From the NCBI RefSeq assembly GCF_029223885.1, contig NZ_CP119409.1:3703501-3767500 (forward strand): DNA of 64,000 bases. The letters are read 5' to 3'. This document shows positions 10,130-18,685 of the stretch, piece after piece; position 1 is the stretch's first letter, and each line of letters opens with the position of its first letter. The position numbers and the translations under genes are program-made. Below the pieces are notes generated by a model. That model saw only the letters and a list, made by a program, of their open reading frames with translations. It was not told the DNA's origin and made no database searches. This DNA comes from Pararhizobium gei (lineage in GTDB: Bacteria; Pseudomonadota; Alphaproteobacteria; Rhizobiales; Rhizobiaceae).

Positions 10130-10190
10130 ACCACGCCCCCCCAACTGTCGCGGCGGAGATCGTACCAGTGCCGATAAATCCGTAGATCAT
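10130..10190 (-). pseudogene. Start of a ProC-like reductase, truncated
   Basis: Two bases after the SDR stop codon an ATG at 10190 begins MIYGFIGTGTISAATVGG, the Rossmann-fold start of pyrroline-5-carboxylate reductase relatives (compare the complete ProC-like protein at 20441, which opens IGFVGTGAITEAMVRG). The likeness stops after about 18 residues. The tight spacing suggests that the minus-strand catabolic operon once continued into this gene and was cut by a rearrangement. Confidence 0.55.
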
Positions 10191-10192
10191 CT

Positions 10193-10948
10193 TCAGGCCA
10201 CGGCCTGCGCACCCGTTATCTCGACCAGCGATCCGCACATGAATGCAGCTTCGTCGGACGCCAAGAACGCGACCAGCGCGGCGACCTCGTCGGGCTTCCC
10301 GATACGGCCGAACGGAACCATCTTATCGAGATCGGCGATCGTGCGACCCGAACGTTTGACGCCAGCTTCGAGCATGGGCGTATGGATTTCGCCGGGGCAC
10401 ACGGCGTTCACGCGAACCTTGTCGGGGGCGTAGTCGCGCGCGAGGTTTTGCGTGAAGGCGGCGACGGCGGCTTTGGTGGTGTTGTATGCAATATGGTTCG
10501 GCGCCGGATAGAGGCCCCACTGCGACGCCGTGTTGACGATCGCCCCGCCACCGCCGGAAATCATATGCGGAAGTGCCGCCCGGCAGAGATGGAACATCGA
10601 GTCGAGGTTCACCGTAAAGCTGATGTCCCAGTCCTCGTCGGACAGCGACAGCAGATTTCCACGACGATTGATACCAGCATTGTTGACAAGAACGTCTAAC
10701 CGGTCGCTGAGAGCGAACGCCTTCCGGACCAGATCGAGGCAGGAGTCCTTCTTTGAAATGTCCGCAGCAACGACCGTTGCCGCGCCGCCTTCCGCCTCGA
10801 TGCCCTTGACCACTTCCCGAGCGGCCTCTTCGTTCACGTCCGTGACAACGACCAGTGCGCCTTCCGAAGCCAAGCGTCGGGCGATGGCAGAGCCGATGCC
10901 GCCACCGGCACCCGTGACGATGGCAACCTTGTTTTCAAAACGCTTCAT
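10193..10948 (-). CDS. Short-chain dehydrogenase/reductase (SDR)
   Basis: A 251-residue NAD(P)-dependent oxidoreductase of the classical SDR fold. Landmarks: cofactor loop TGAGGGIGSAIA near residue 12, NNAG near 90, and the Ser..Tyr-x-x-x-Lys set in TASQWGLYPAPN followed by YNTTK. An acidic residue after the second strand (VVTDVNEE) favours NAD over NADP. A GGAGAG ribosome site precedes the ATG. It is the last complete gene of the minus-strand imino-acid operon, 14 bases after its neighbour SDR. The substrate is unknown; it may oxidise or reduce a hydroxylated side product of the pathway. Confidence 0.85.
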   Translation of the reverse strand: MKRFENKVAIVTGAGGGIGSAIARRLASEGALVVVTDVNEEAAREVVKGIEAEGGAATVVAADISKKDSCLDLVRKAFALSDRLDVLVNNAGINRRGNLLSLSDEDWDISFTVNLDSMFHLCRAALPHMISGGGGAIVNTASQWGLYPAPNHIAYNTTKAAVAAFTQNLARDYAPDKVRVNAVCPGEIHTPMLEAGVKRSGRTIADLDKMVPFGRIGKPDEVAALVAFLASDEAAFMCGSLVEITGAQAVA

Positions 10949-10962
10949 GGTGTCTCTCCTCT

Positions 10963-11721
10963 TTATCTGATGTAGCTTCCGCCGTTGACGTCCAGCGTCG
11001 CACCGTTGAGCGACGCCTGTCCCGGTCGTAGAATGAATGCGACGAGTTCGGCGACTTCGCTCGGTTCGGCCATCTCGCCGATCGGAATATCCGCAACTGC
11101 TGCAGCCTTGCCGTGAGCTGCAATGAATTCTTCAGCCATATCGGTTCGCACCCAGCCCGGCGCGATGGCGATCGCGGTCACGCCATCGGCTCCGAAGCTG
11201 CGGGCGATCGATTTCGTCAGATTGACGAGCGCCGCCTTCGTGGACCCGTAGGGCATGGCGTCGGCCGCGTAGCCGCGCTGCCCTGCCCGGCTCGCCATGT
11301 TCACGATCCGACCACCGCCATTGGCCTTGAAATGGCGAATGGCCTCCTTGCAGAGATCGGCGGCGGCGAAGAAGTTTATCTGAAATTCGCGCTGCCACGC
11401 GGCCTTCCAATCAACCGCCGAGCTCTCGATGGAAATCTCCGTGCGGATGCCAGCATTGTTGACGAGACCGTGGATACGCCCGGCCGTTTCAACGGCCCTC
11501 GTCCAGAGGTCGAATGGGCCCTGCGGCGTCGACAAATCTGCCTGAACAATCCACCCGTTTCCGCCGGCCTCGGCGAGAAGCGCCTCGGCTCGGGACTTGT
11601 CGCGGCCGTAGTGAATGATCGCTTGTGCGCCCTCTTTAGCGATTTCTCGCACGATCGCGGCGCCGATCCCGCCTGACGCGCCAGTAACGAGGATGGTCTG
11701 TCCTTCGAGTGTCTTTGTCAT
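10963..11721 (-). CDS. Short-chain dehydrogenase/reductase (SDR), FabG-like
   Basis: A 252-residue classical SDR with the loop TGASGGIGAAIV near residue 13, NNAG near 90, and the catalytic Ser and YGSTK in MASRAGQRGYAADAMPYGST. It ends 14 bases before the next SDR and starts 9 bases after the epimerase gene, so all three are co-transcribed. It is only distantly similar to its SDR neighbour, so the two are not a recent duplication. Its substrate cannot be assigned; 3-oxoacyl reductase annotations are common for such proteins but the context argues for a carbon-catabolism role. Confidence 0.85.
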   Translation of the reverse strand: MTKTLEGQTILVTGASGGIGAAIVREIAKEGAQAIIHYGRDKSRAEALLAEAGGNGWIVQADLSTPQGPFDLWTRAVETAGRIHGLVNNAGIRTEISIESSAVDWKAAWQREFQINFFAAADLCKEAIRHFKANGGGRIVNMASRAGQRGYAADAMPYGSTKAALVNLTKSIARSFGADGVTAIAIAPGWVRTDMAEEFIAAHGKAAAVADIPIGEMAEPSEVAELVAFILRPGQASLNGATLDVNGGSYIR

Positions 11722-11730
11722 GTCCTCACC

Positions 11731-12765
11731 CTATTTCAGAAGGCCGACCTGCGGCCCCCACGTGTCAGATAGCGCGAATCCGATCCTGAACGGATCGTCC
11801 TCCGCGACGCGCAGCTCCGTGCGGCCATAGACGTAACCTCGCCCGGTGATCCGCGGCAGAACTGCCTTTCGGCCTGCGATTTCGGTTTCACCAATTGCCT
11901 CGGCCGTGAACTCCCCGCCGATAATCGAGCGCGACGTCCGGACGTCTCCCACCGAAACCAGGCCGCGGGCGTGAAACGTCGCAAGGTTGGCGGAACTGCC
12001 CGTTCCGCAGGGCGAACGATCAACCCGGCCAGGCATCAACGTCGTGCAGGTTCGCACCGCGCCGTCAGGCTCGTTGTCGCGGAACATGACATAGGCGATC
12101 TCGTCGACGCCTGGGAGCGTCGGATGTGACACGCTGACCTGCTCGGCGAGACGTCGCTTGAGTTCGATCCCCGCCTCCGCAAGGGCGCGCGCATTCTCTG
12201 GTGCTATCGCCAACCCGACCTGGCCGACATCGACCAAGGCATAGTAGACTCCACCGAACGCGATATCGACCTTGAGGCGTCCCCACTGGGGCGTTTCGAT
12301 CTCGTGGTCGAGACGGTCGGCGAAGCTCGCTACATTGTCGAGGCTGACGGTGACGCAGCGGCCATTCTCGCATCGCGCTCTCGCGACGATCAGGCCGGCC
12401 GGCGTGTCGAGCCGAATTGTTGTCTCTGGTTCGACCATGGCGACGCGGCCACTTTCAAGGAGTGCGGTGACGACGCAGATGCAGTTGCTTCCAGACATAG
12501 GATGAGCCCGGTCGGCCTGCAGCACGATGAACCCGGCGTCGGCGTCCGGCCGCGTCGGGGCGACGAGCAGGTTCACCGACATGGCGACGTTCGCACGCGG
12601 TTCGAAGGTGACGAACCGGCGAAGACTGTCGTCCACGTCGTTGATGTGGTTCATCTTGTCCAGCATTGTCGCTCCGGGGGTCTCCGGAGCGCCGCCGACG
12701 AGGACGTGCCCGAGTTCGCCCTGGCAATGAACCAGCAGGAGGTCGAGATGCTTCCCGGATTCCAT
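11731..12765 (-). CDS. Proline racemase-family epimerase (hydroxyproline 2-epimerase-like)
   Basis: A 344-residue member of the proline racemase superfamily, which epimerises or dehydrates proline and hydroxyprolines at C2. The second catalytic motif SPCGTGSSAN keeps its Cys. At the first site the usual MCGHG is MSGSN, so Ser replaces the first Cys. Ser/Cys members are known in this superfamily and act on hydroxyprolines, which fits the neighbours (DadA-like oxidase, DapA-like deaminase, aldehyde dehydrogenase). The ATG at 12765 is chosen because GAGGT lies before it and the protein then begins just ahead of the family's first strand. It starts 11 bases after the aldehyde dehydrogenase stop. 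The exact substrate (4-hydroxy or 3-hydroxyproline, L to D) is inference. Confidence 0.85.
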   Translation of the reverse strand: MESGKHLDLLLVHCQGELGHVLVGGAPETPGATMLDKMNHINDVDDSLRRFVTFEPRANVAMSVNLLVAPTRPDADAGFIVLQADRAHPMSGSNCICVVTALLESGRVAMVEPETTIRLDTPAGLIVARARCENGRCVTVSLDNVASFADRLDHEIETPQWGRLKVDIAFGGVYYALVDVGQVGLAIAPENARALAEAGIELKRRLAEQVSVSHPTLPGVDEIAYVMFRDNEPDGAVRTCTTLMPGRVDRSPCGTGSSANLATFHARGLVSVGDVRTSRSIIGGEFTAEAIGETEIAGRKAVLPRITGRGYVYGRTELRVAEDDPFRIGFALSDTWGPQVGLLK

Positions 12766-12776
12766 ATTGGGCGACC

Positions 12777-14252
12777 TCACTTGATGTACCAGCCCCATGG
12801 CTTGTCGGTCACATACTTGGTGATCTGCTTGGTTTCGAGATAGTTATCGAGCCCCCAGCGCCCCAGCTCACGACCGATGCCTGACTCCTTGTAGCCGCCC
12901 CATGGCGCCTCAGTGAATGTCGGCTGTGAACAATTGATCCAGACGATGCCGGCGCGGAACGCAGCCGCGACGCGTTCCGCGCGAACGTCGTCCTTCGACA
13001 TGACGGCCGCTCCGAGGCCGAAACGGGAGTCGTTCGAAAGCTCGATCGCCTCTTCCTCGGTCTTGAACGGCTTGACGCAGACGACGGGGCCGAAGATCTC
13101 CTCGATCCACGCGTCGCTGTCCAGTGGCACGTCGGTCAGGATTGTCGGCTGCAGATAGTAGCCCTTGTCGAATCCTTCCGGACGTTCGCCGCCGCAGGCA
13201 ACGGTGGCTCCTGCCTTCCGCGCACCCTCGATCGCGGCGACGACGTTCTCGTACTGCTTCTTGGAGACCAAAGGCCCGAGAAGGACCCCTTCGTCCATCC
13301 CATTGCCGATCTTGATCTTCTTCGTCTCCTCAACCAATCGGGCCATGAAGCGGTCGTAGATCGTATCCTGGACCAGCACGCGCGACGTCCCGGAGCAGAC
13401 CTGTCCCTGGTTCCAGAAGATGCCGAACATAACCCATTCGACGGCGTCATCGATATCCGCGTCCTCGAAGACCACGAACGGCGACTTGCCACCGAGTTCA
13501 AGGCTGATGCGCTTGATGTCGCGTGCAGCGGCCGCCATGATCTTCGAGCCAACCGGGCCAGAGCCCGTGAAGGCCAGCTTGTCGACGCCCTTGTGATCGA
13601 TGATCGCCTGCCCGGCGACAGAGCCGCTACCCGTAAGGACATTCAGGACGCCCGGAGGAAGCCCGGCCTCGTCGGCGACGGCCGCAAGTTCAAGCGCCGT
13701 CAGCGACGTGAGTTCTGCGGGTTTCAGGACGATCGTGCAGCCTGCCGCGAGCGCTGGCGCCACCTTCCAGGCGGCCATCAGGAGTGGAAAGTTCCACGGG
13801 ATGATCGCGCCGGCGACCCCGATCGGTTCCTTGACCGCCTTCGAGGTGAAACGCTCGTCAGGAAGGGAAACGATCTCCTCAGGATTGTTGTCGAGCTGTT
13901 CGGCCAGACCCGCGTAGTAGTCGAAGCAGCCGGCCGCGTCCGCAATGTCCCAGTCGGCTTCCGGAAACGGCTTGCCATTGTCGAGGACTTCGAGCTTGGC
14001 GATTTCCGCCTGACGGGCGCGGATACCGTCGGCGATCGCGCGCAGATACTTGGCGCGCTGCGCGCCCGTGAGCTTTGGCCAGCCGTCCTTGTCGAAAGCC
14101 CGGCGCGCGGCCTTGACGGCGATATCGACGTCTTCGGCGGTCGCCGAGGCGATCATCTGGATCACTTCCTCCGTCGCCGGGTTCGTCACGGTGGAAGAGC
14201 CGCCCATGACCGGCTTCACCCACTTGCCATCGATGTAGAGTTCGGTTCGCAT
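12777..14252 (-). CDS. NAD(P)-dependent aldehyde dehydrogenase (betaine/aminoaldehyde type)
   Basis: A 491-residue class I/II aldehyde dehydrogenase. Landmarks are the cofactor segment IIPWNFPLLMAAWKVAPALAAG, FTGSGPVG, the general base in ELGGKSPFVVFEDAD and the nucleophile Cys in QGQVCSGTSR near residue 290. The QGQVCSGTSR form is typical of betaine-aldehyde and aminoaldehyde dehydrogenases rather than the usual ketoglutarate-semialdehyde enzymes. In this operon it could take the semialdehyde released by the DapA-like deaminase to 2-oxoglutarate. The frame runs further upstream, but the ATG at 14252 matches the family start MRTELYIDGKWV. Confidence 0.88.
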   Translation of the reverse strand: MRTELYIDGKWVKPVMGGSSTVTNPATEEVIQMIASATAEDVDIAVKAARRAFDKDGWPKLTGAQRAKYLRAIADGIRARQAEIAKLEVLDNGKPFPEADWDIADAAGCFDYYAGLAEQLDNNPEEIVSLPDERFTSKAVKEPIGVAGAIIPWNFPLLMAAWKVAPALAAGCTIVLKPAELTSLTALELAAVADEAGLPPGVLNVLTGSGSVAGQAIIDHKGVDKLAFTGSGPVGSKIMAAAARDIKRISLELGGKSPFVVFEDADIDDAVEWVMFGIFWNQGQVCSGTSRVLVQDTIYDRFMARLVEETKKIKIGNGMDEGVLLGPLVSKKQYENVVAAIEGARKAGATVACGGERPEGFDKGYYLQPTILTDVPLDSDAWIEEIFGPVVCVKPFKTEEEAIELSNDSRFGLGAAVMSKDDVRAERVAAAFRAGIVWINCSQPTFTEAPWGGYKESGIGRELGRWGLDNYLETKQITKYVTDKPWGWYIK

Positions 14253-14287
14253 TGTCGTTTCCCTTGCCTTCGTTGGCCGCACGCGGT

Positions 14288-15526
14288 TCAGAACCGGTCG
14301 ACGCGATAGGGTTTCATATCGACGGGCGGCGTCGCACCCGTCATGAGATCCGTCATCAGACGGGCTGTGGTCGCCCCGTAGGTCAGTCCGAGATGCCCGT
14401 GGCCCGTGGCGTACCAGACATTGCTCCTCTTGGCCGACCGGCCCATGACCGGGACGGTGTCGGGCATGGCCGGACGGTGGCCCATCCATTCCGTGGCGCC
14501 CTCGACCTTCAGCTCGGGAAGCGCCTCCCTTGCCCGCTTCACCAGCACCTTCGCGCGACGGTAATCGGGGGCGGCGTCGAGGCCCGCCATCTCGACCGTG
14601 CCGCCGACACGGATGCCGCCTGCCGTGGGCGTCACCATGAAGGCGCGCGCGGGCCAGATGAGAGAGTGGCGCATGGAGACGCCCGGCGCCTGGATCTGGG
14701 TGTGGTAGCCCCGCTCCGTCTCGAGCGGGATCGGCTCGCCGAGCATGGCGGAAAGACGCCCGGTGAAGGCGCCCGCAGCAAGAACCACCCTGCCCGCTTG
14801 AAGGCTTCGGCCGTCTTTCAAACGCACGGCGCTGACGCCGACGCTATCCTGCTCGAAGCCCACGACCTCGCCGGTCTGTACAGAACCGCCAAGCTTCTTG
14901 AACTGGTCCGCAAGCGCGACCACGAGCGCGTAGGGATCGGCGATGGACCGGTTGTCTGGGAAGAGCACGGCTTTGCCGATCTTCGTGGTGATGGCCGGTT
15001 CGAGATCGCGAATGGCGTTGCCGCCCAGGACTTCGTAGCGAAAGCCGAAGCGGTCGAGAATGTCGATATGTTCGCGGTCGGCCTTGAATTCAGCCTCGTC
15101 GGTGTAGACGCTGAGGCATCCTTCCGCTGAGATCATGTGCTGGAGGCCAGTCTCGGCGAGCAGTGCGTCCAGGTCTTCGTAGACGCGACGGCACAAAACA
15201 GCGCCCGCCGCCTCCAGTTCGCGAAGTTTCGATGGTCGACTGGCTGCTATGAATCGCAGGAACCAGGGGAAAAGCTTTGGCATATAGGAGGGCCGAATAC
15301 GGACCGGCCCTTCGGGATCCAGCATCCATCCCGGCATTTGCGCCCAGATCCCCGGACGGGACGCGGGCATGAACTCTGTCACGGCGATGCTTGCCATGTT
15401 GCCATAGGACGCGCCGGTCCCCGGCTCGTTGCGATCCAGGAGCACGACGGTCTCGCCACGACGCTGTAGCTGGTAGGCGATTGCGGTGCCGATGATCCCG
15501 GCGCCGATGACGATGGTTTGAGACAC
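14288..15526 (-). CDS. FAD-dependent D-amino acid oxidoreductase (DadA/DAO family)
   Basis: A 412-residue flavoprotein with the dinucleotide loop VIGAGIIGTAIAYQLQRRG at the N-terminus, LLDRNEPGTGASYGN binding the FAD ribose and phosphate, and the C-terminal substrate/FAD cap ending GHGHLGLTYGATTARLM. It resembles D-amino acid dehydrogenases that hand electrons to the respiratory chain. Between an epimerase gene and a deaminase gene it most likely oxidises D-hydroxyproline to pyrroline-4-hydroxy-2-carboxylate. The start is a GTG at 15526 behind GAGGAA. It differs clearly from the second DadA at 23620. Confidence 0.87.
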   Translation of the reverse strand: MSQTIVIGAGIIGTAIAYQLQRRGETVVLLDRNEPGTGASYGNMASIAVTEFMPASRPGIWAQMPGWMLDPEGPVRIRPSYMPKLFPWFLRFIAASRPSKLRELEAAGAVLCRRVYEDLDALLAETGLQHMISAEGCLSVYTDEAEFKADREHIDILDRFGFRYEVLGGNAIRDLEPAITTKIGKAVLFPDNRSIADPYALVVALADQFKKLGGSVQTGEVVGFEQDSVGVSAVRLKDGRSLQAGRVVLAAGAFTGRLSAMLGEPIPLETERGYHTQIQAPGVSMRHSLIWPARAFMVTPTAGGIRVGGTVEMAGLDAAPDYRRAKVLVKRAREALPELKVEGATEWMGHRPAMPDTVPVMGRSAKRSNVWYATGHGHLGLTYGATTARLMTDLMTGATPPVDMKPYRVDRF

Positions 15527-15583
15527 TTCAGTTCCTCGATCTGTGGAGACGGCCGGAGTTTCGATCCCGGCCGTCTGCTTCCC

Positions 15584-16462
15584 TTACCAGTTCAGGATCG
15601 GCTGCATCGCGGCCTTGAATTCGGCCTTTTCCTCAGCGGTCAGCTCTCCGAGGGGAGCACGCGTGATACCGACCGGAAGCCCCTGGAGTTCGCACCCGTA
15701 CTTCACCTTCTGCACGAACTTTCCACTCTCGAGGATGTTCATTGCGCGGTAGAGAACGATCATCTTCTCCCGCGCCGCCTTCAGGTCGCCTGAGCGGAAG
15801 GTGCGGTCGAGATCGACGCAGGCCTTTGCCATGCAGTTGGCAGGTCCGCAGATCCATGAGTCGGCGCCCCAGAACATGAAATCGAGAGCGATGTCGTCGG
15901 AACCGGACACGAGGTCGATACGACCATTGTAACGCGCATGGATGTCGATTGCGCGCTGAAGCGATCCGGAGCTTTCCTTGATCCCAAGCACGCGCGGATC
16001 GTCGGCAAGCGCATCCAGAATATCGAAGCCGATCTCGACGCCGTCCTTGTAGGGGTAGCTGTAGAGCACGAGGTTGATGTCCGTTTCCTTCAACACCGTC
16101 TGGAAGTGCGAGAGAAGCTCGTCCTGCGTCGGACGCGTGTAGAACGGGGTCGCCAGCAAGACCGTATCATAACCGATCTCCTTTGCCGCGAGAGTGTTCT
16201 CGATCACCTCGCGAGTGGCGGGTGCGTTGGTCCCCGCGATCAGGATTTCGCCTTCGTTCGCGAAATCCTTGACGAACTTCAGCACGTCCAGACGCTCGCC
16301 GTTGGAAAGGGCCGAATATTCGCCCGTCGAGCCCATCGGAACCCAGCCTGTGACGCCAGCGGCGCGGAGCGCCGTCAGGTGCTTTTCGTAGGCCTTGAAG
16401 TCGACCTTTCCGTTCGCGTCGAACGGGGTGATGAGAGCTGGCATGACGCCGGAAAGTTTCAT
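15584..16462 (-). CDS. DapA-family lyase, likely pyrroline-4-hydroxy-2-carboxylate deaminase
   Basis: A 292-residue class I aldolase-type TIM barrel. The Schiff-base Lys is in GIKESSG (about residue 163), the catalytic Tyr in LYSYPYKDG (about 135), and the substrate loop GSTGEYSAL near 45. The family includes dihydrodipicolinate synthase, N-acetylneuraminate lyase and the deaminase of hydroxyproline catabolism. The neighbouring epimerase, D-imino-acid oxidase and aldehyde dehydrogenase point to the last of these: loss of water and ammonia to give 2-oxoglutarate semialdehyde. ACAGGAG before the ATG at 16462 fixes the start. The reaction is inferred from context. Confidence 0.85.
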   Translation of the reverse strand: MKLSGVMPALITPFDANGKVDFKAYEKHLTALRAAGVTGWVPMGSTGEYSALSNGERLDVLKFVKDFANEGEILIAGTNAPATREVIENTLAAKEIGYDTVLLATPFYTRPTQDELLSHFQTVLKETDINLVLYSYPYKDGVEIGFDILDALADDPRVLGIKESSGSLQRAIDIHARYNGRIDLVSGSDDIALDFMFWGADSWICGPANCMAKACVDLDRTFRSGDLKAAREKMIVLYRAMNILESGKFVQKVKYGCELQGLPVGITRAPLGELTAEEKAEFKAAMQPILNW

Positions 16463-16486
16463 GGATGGATCTCCTGTAACGGACCG

Positions 16487-17152
16487 CTAGATTGCGAGTT
16501 TCTTGAGAATGCGTCCCTCGACGAGCGTGACGGCTCGGGTCAGCGGGAAAGCGATGACGAAGTAGCTGAGAGCGACCACGGTCAGCACTTCGACCGGCCG
16601 GGCCGTGTTGTTGGAAATGTTCTGGCCGACGAACATGAGGTCGGCCATGCCGACCGCCGAGACCAGCGCGCTTTCCTTGAAGAGGCTGACGCAATTCGAC
16701 AGAAGCGTCGGGATCGCCCGCAGGACAGCTTGAGGAAGAATGACGCTGGTCACCTGGACTCTCGGGGGCAGACCGAGGGCCACGCACGCATCCCTCTGCT
16801 CCGGCCCGATCGACTTGAGGCTGGCGCGAAACGTCTCGCTGGTGATCGCTCCCATGTAGAGCGTCAAGGCGATGACTCCTGAGGCGAAGTTCGAGAGTTC
16901 CACGCCCAGGACCAGAGGAAGGCAGAAGAAAATCCAGAAAAACTGGATGAGGACGGGCGTGCCGCGGAAGAACTCCACGTAGGTCCCTGAGATCAGTCGG
17001 AGAACGGTGCTGCGCGATGCGCGTGCCAGGCCTGTGAGAAAGCCCAGCGTGCATCCCAGCACGATGCAGACTGCTGTGAGCTGCAACGTCGTCATGAGCC
17101 CGAGAAGGAGCGCATGGTCGAACCTTGCGAGGACGGAGAAATCAAGCGACAT
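16487..17152 (-). CDS. Polar amino acid ABC transporter permease
   Basis: A 221-residue inner-membrane permease of the HisM/GlnP type with about five membrane helices. The EAA loop that docks the ATPase is seen around EQRDACVALGLPPRVQVTSVI. GGAGGT precedes the ATG. It pairs with the next permease to form the membrane pore of the uptake system. Its stop lies 24 bases before the DapA-like gene, so transport and breakdown genes share one transcript. Confidence 0.9.
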   Translation of the reverse strand: MSLDFSVLARFDHALLLGLMTTLQLTAVCIVLGCTLGFLTGLARASRSTVLRLISGTYVEFFRGTPVLIQFFWIFFCLPLVLGVELSNFASGVIALTLYMGAITSETFRASLKSIGPEQRDACVALGLPPRVQVTSVILPQAVLRAIPTLLSNCVSLFKESALVSAVGMADLMFVGQNISNNTARPVEVLTVVALSYFVIAFPLTRAVTLVEGRILKKLAI

Positions 17153-17161
17153 CTGGACCTC

Positions 17162-17824
17162 CTAGCTTGTAAGCTGTTGGCGGCGGCGCTCGAGCAGGCC
17201 GACGATCTGGGTGATGGGGAAAGACACCGCGAAGTAGATGAGAGCCACGACGGTGAAGGTTTCGATCGGACGATATGTCTCCGTTGCCAGCGATTTCCCC
17301 TCATACATGAGGTCGGCGATCGCAACGATGGCGACGAGCGAGCTCTGCTGGAAGATGACGATGCCGTTCGTCAGAAGGACCGGTATGGAGGCCCGGAAGG
17401 CGGTCGGAAACACGATGTGGAGAACGCGTTGCCAGGGATTGAGCCCCAGCGCGATGCCGGCGTCGATCTGTTCTTTCGGAACCGCCTGGATCGATGCGCG
17501 GTAAGCCTCGGCGTTGAAGGCCGTGAGGTTCAGGCCGAGTGCCAGCACCCCCATCGTTATCGGATCGAGAAAGACGTCGAACAGCATGGGCACGCAATAG
17601 AAGATCCAGACGATCTGGACGATCGCCGGCGTACACCGGAAGAACTCGACAAACAGCATGAATGGCATGCGCAGGAGGCGGTAAGGGCTCATCAACAGCA
17701 GGGCAAGGCCAAAGCCCGCGACAATGCCGATGACGTTCGCCGCGGCGGTCAGTTCGAGCGAGACAACAAGCCCCCGCAAGAGCGGCGCAAAAGTGATGGA
17801 GTTGAAATCGAACGTGTAATTCAT
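17162..17824 (-). CDS. Polar amino acid ABC transporter permease
   Basis: A 220-residue partner permease with the EAA-loop segment KEQIDAGIALGLNPWQRV and five predicted helices. The ATG at 17824 is preferred to an in-frame GTG two codons earlier because GGAGG ends 5 bases before it. It sits 9 bases after the ATPase gene and 9 bases before the second permease. Together with the ATPase and binding protein it forms a complete importer for a polar amino or imino acid. Confidence 0.9.
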   Translation of the reverse strand: MNYTFDFNSITFAPLLRGLVVSLELTAAANVIGIVAGFGLALLLMSPYRLLRMPFMLFVEFFRCTPAIVQIVWIFYCVPMLFDVFLDPITMGVLALGLNLTAFNAEAYRASIQAVPKEQIDAGIALGLNPWQRVLHIVFPTAFRASIPVLLTNGIVIFQQSSLVAIVAIADLMYEGKSLATETYRPIETFTVVALIYFAVSFPITQIVGLLERRRQQLTS

Positions 17825-17833
17825 CGCCACCTC

Positions 17834-18610
17834 CTATTGCTTGATGTGGAAAACGCGGTCGATGAAGTCCTTTGTGCGCTCCTCCTTCGGAGACCCGAGC
17901 ACCTGCTCGGGCGGACCGTCTTCGACGACAACGCCGCCAGCGCAGAAGATCACGCGGGAAGCGATGTTCTTGGCGAACCACATGTCGTGCGTGACGATCA
18001 TCATCGGCATGTTCTGCGAGGCGAGTTGCATGATCACCTGCTCGACTTCGCTGACAAGTTCCGGGTCGAGCGCGGACGTCACCTCGTCGAACAGCATCAG
18101 CTTCGGATCGAGCATCAACGCACGCGCAATGGCGACGCGCTGCTTCTGGCCACCGGATAACTGGGCGGGGTAAGCCCTGGCTTTTGCGCCCAGGCCGAAC
18201 CGTTCAAGGAGTGCCTGCGCCCGGGCCTGCGCCGACGCCTTCGGTTCACCGCGAACCTTGCATGGTGCGAGCATAAGGTTCTGTATGACGCTGAGATGCG
18301 GGAACAGCGTGTAGTGCTGGAACACCATGCCGATCGAACGGCGAACATTGGTGTCGATCGAGGTCTTCTTGGCAAGCCCTTCCGACGAGATGTAGGGCTT
18401 GCCGTCGAAACTGATCGAACCGCTGTCGATCTGTTCGAGCCCCATCATGACGCGAAGAAGCGTGCTTTTGCCCCCGCCGCTCGGGCCGATCACAACGACG
18501 CGGTCGCCGGGCTTCATTTCGATGTCGATGCCCTTGAGTACTTGGACTGCACCATCGCCGTAGCTTTTATGCAGAGCTTGCATTTTAACGAGTGGAAGGC
18601 TGAGAGACAT
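17834..18610 (-). CDS. Amino acid ABC transporter ATP-binding protein
   Basis: A 258-residue GlnQ/HisP-type ATPase. Walker A is GPSGGGKST (about residue 42), the Q-loop is in MVFQHYTLFPHL, the ABC signature is LSGGQKQRVAIARAL, Walker B is LMLFDEVTSALD and the switch His is in IVTHDM. It energises the importer made by the two neighbouring permeases and the binding protein upstream. The binding-protein gene is separated from it by a hairpin, a usual way of keeping binding protein in excess. Confidence 0.92.
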   Translation of the reverse strand: MSLSLPLVKMQALHKSYGDGAVQVLKGIDIEMKPGDRVVVIGPSGGGKSTLLRVMMGLEQIDSGSISFDGKPYISSEGLAKKTSIDTNVRRSIGMVFQHYTLFPHLSVIQNLMLAPCKVRGEPKASAQARAQALLERFGLGAKARAYPAQLSGGQKQRVAIARALMLDPKLMLFDEVTSALDPELVSEVEQVIMQLASQNMPMMIVTHDMWFAKNIASRVIFCAGGVVVEDGPPEQVLGSPKEERTKDFIDRVFHIKQ

Positions 18611-18649
18611 GATGATGGCCGATCTCGGATTGACATCGAGTGCGGGGAC

Positions 18650-18675
18650 GGCGTCGACGCATGTGCATCGACGCC
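18650..18675 (-). promoter_or_regulatory. Intercistronic hairpin between binding-protein and ATPase genes
   Basis: GGCGTCGA (18650-18657) and TCGACGCC (18668-18675) pair perfectly around a 10-base loop, just after the binding-protein stop. With no T-run it probably stabilises or partly attenuates the message so that the binding protein is made in excess. Confidence 0.55.
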
Positions 18676-18685
18676 GCTGGCGATG

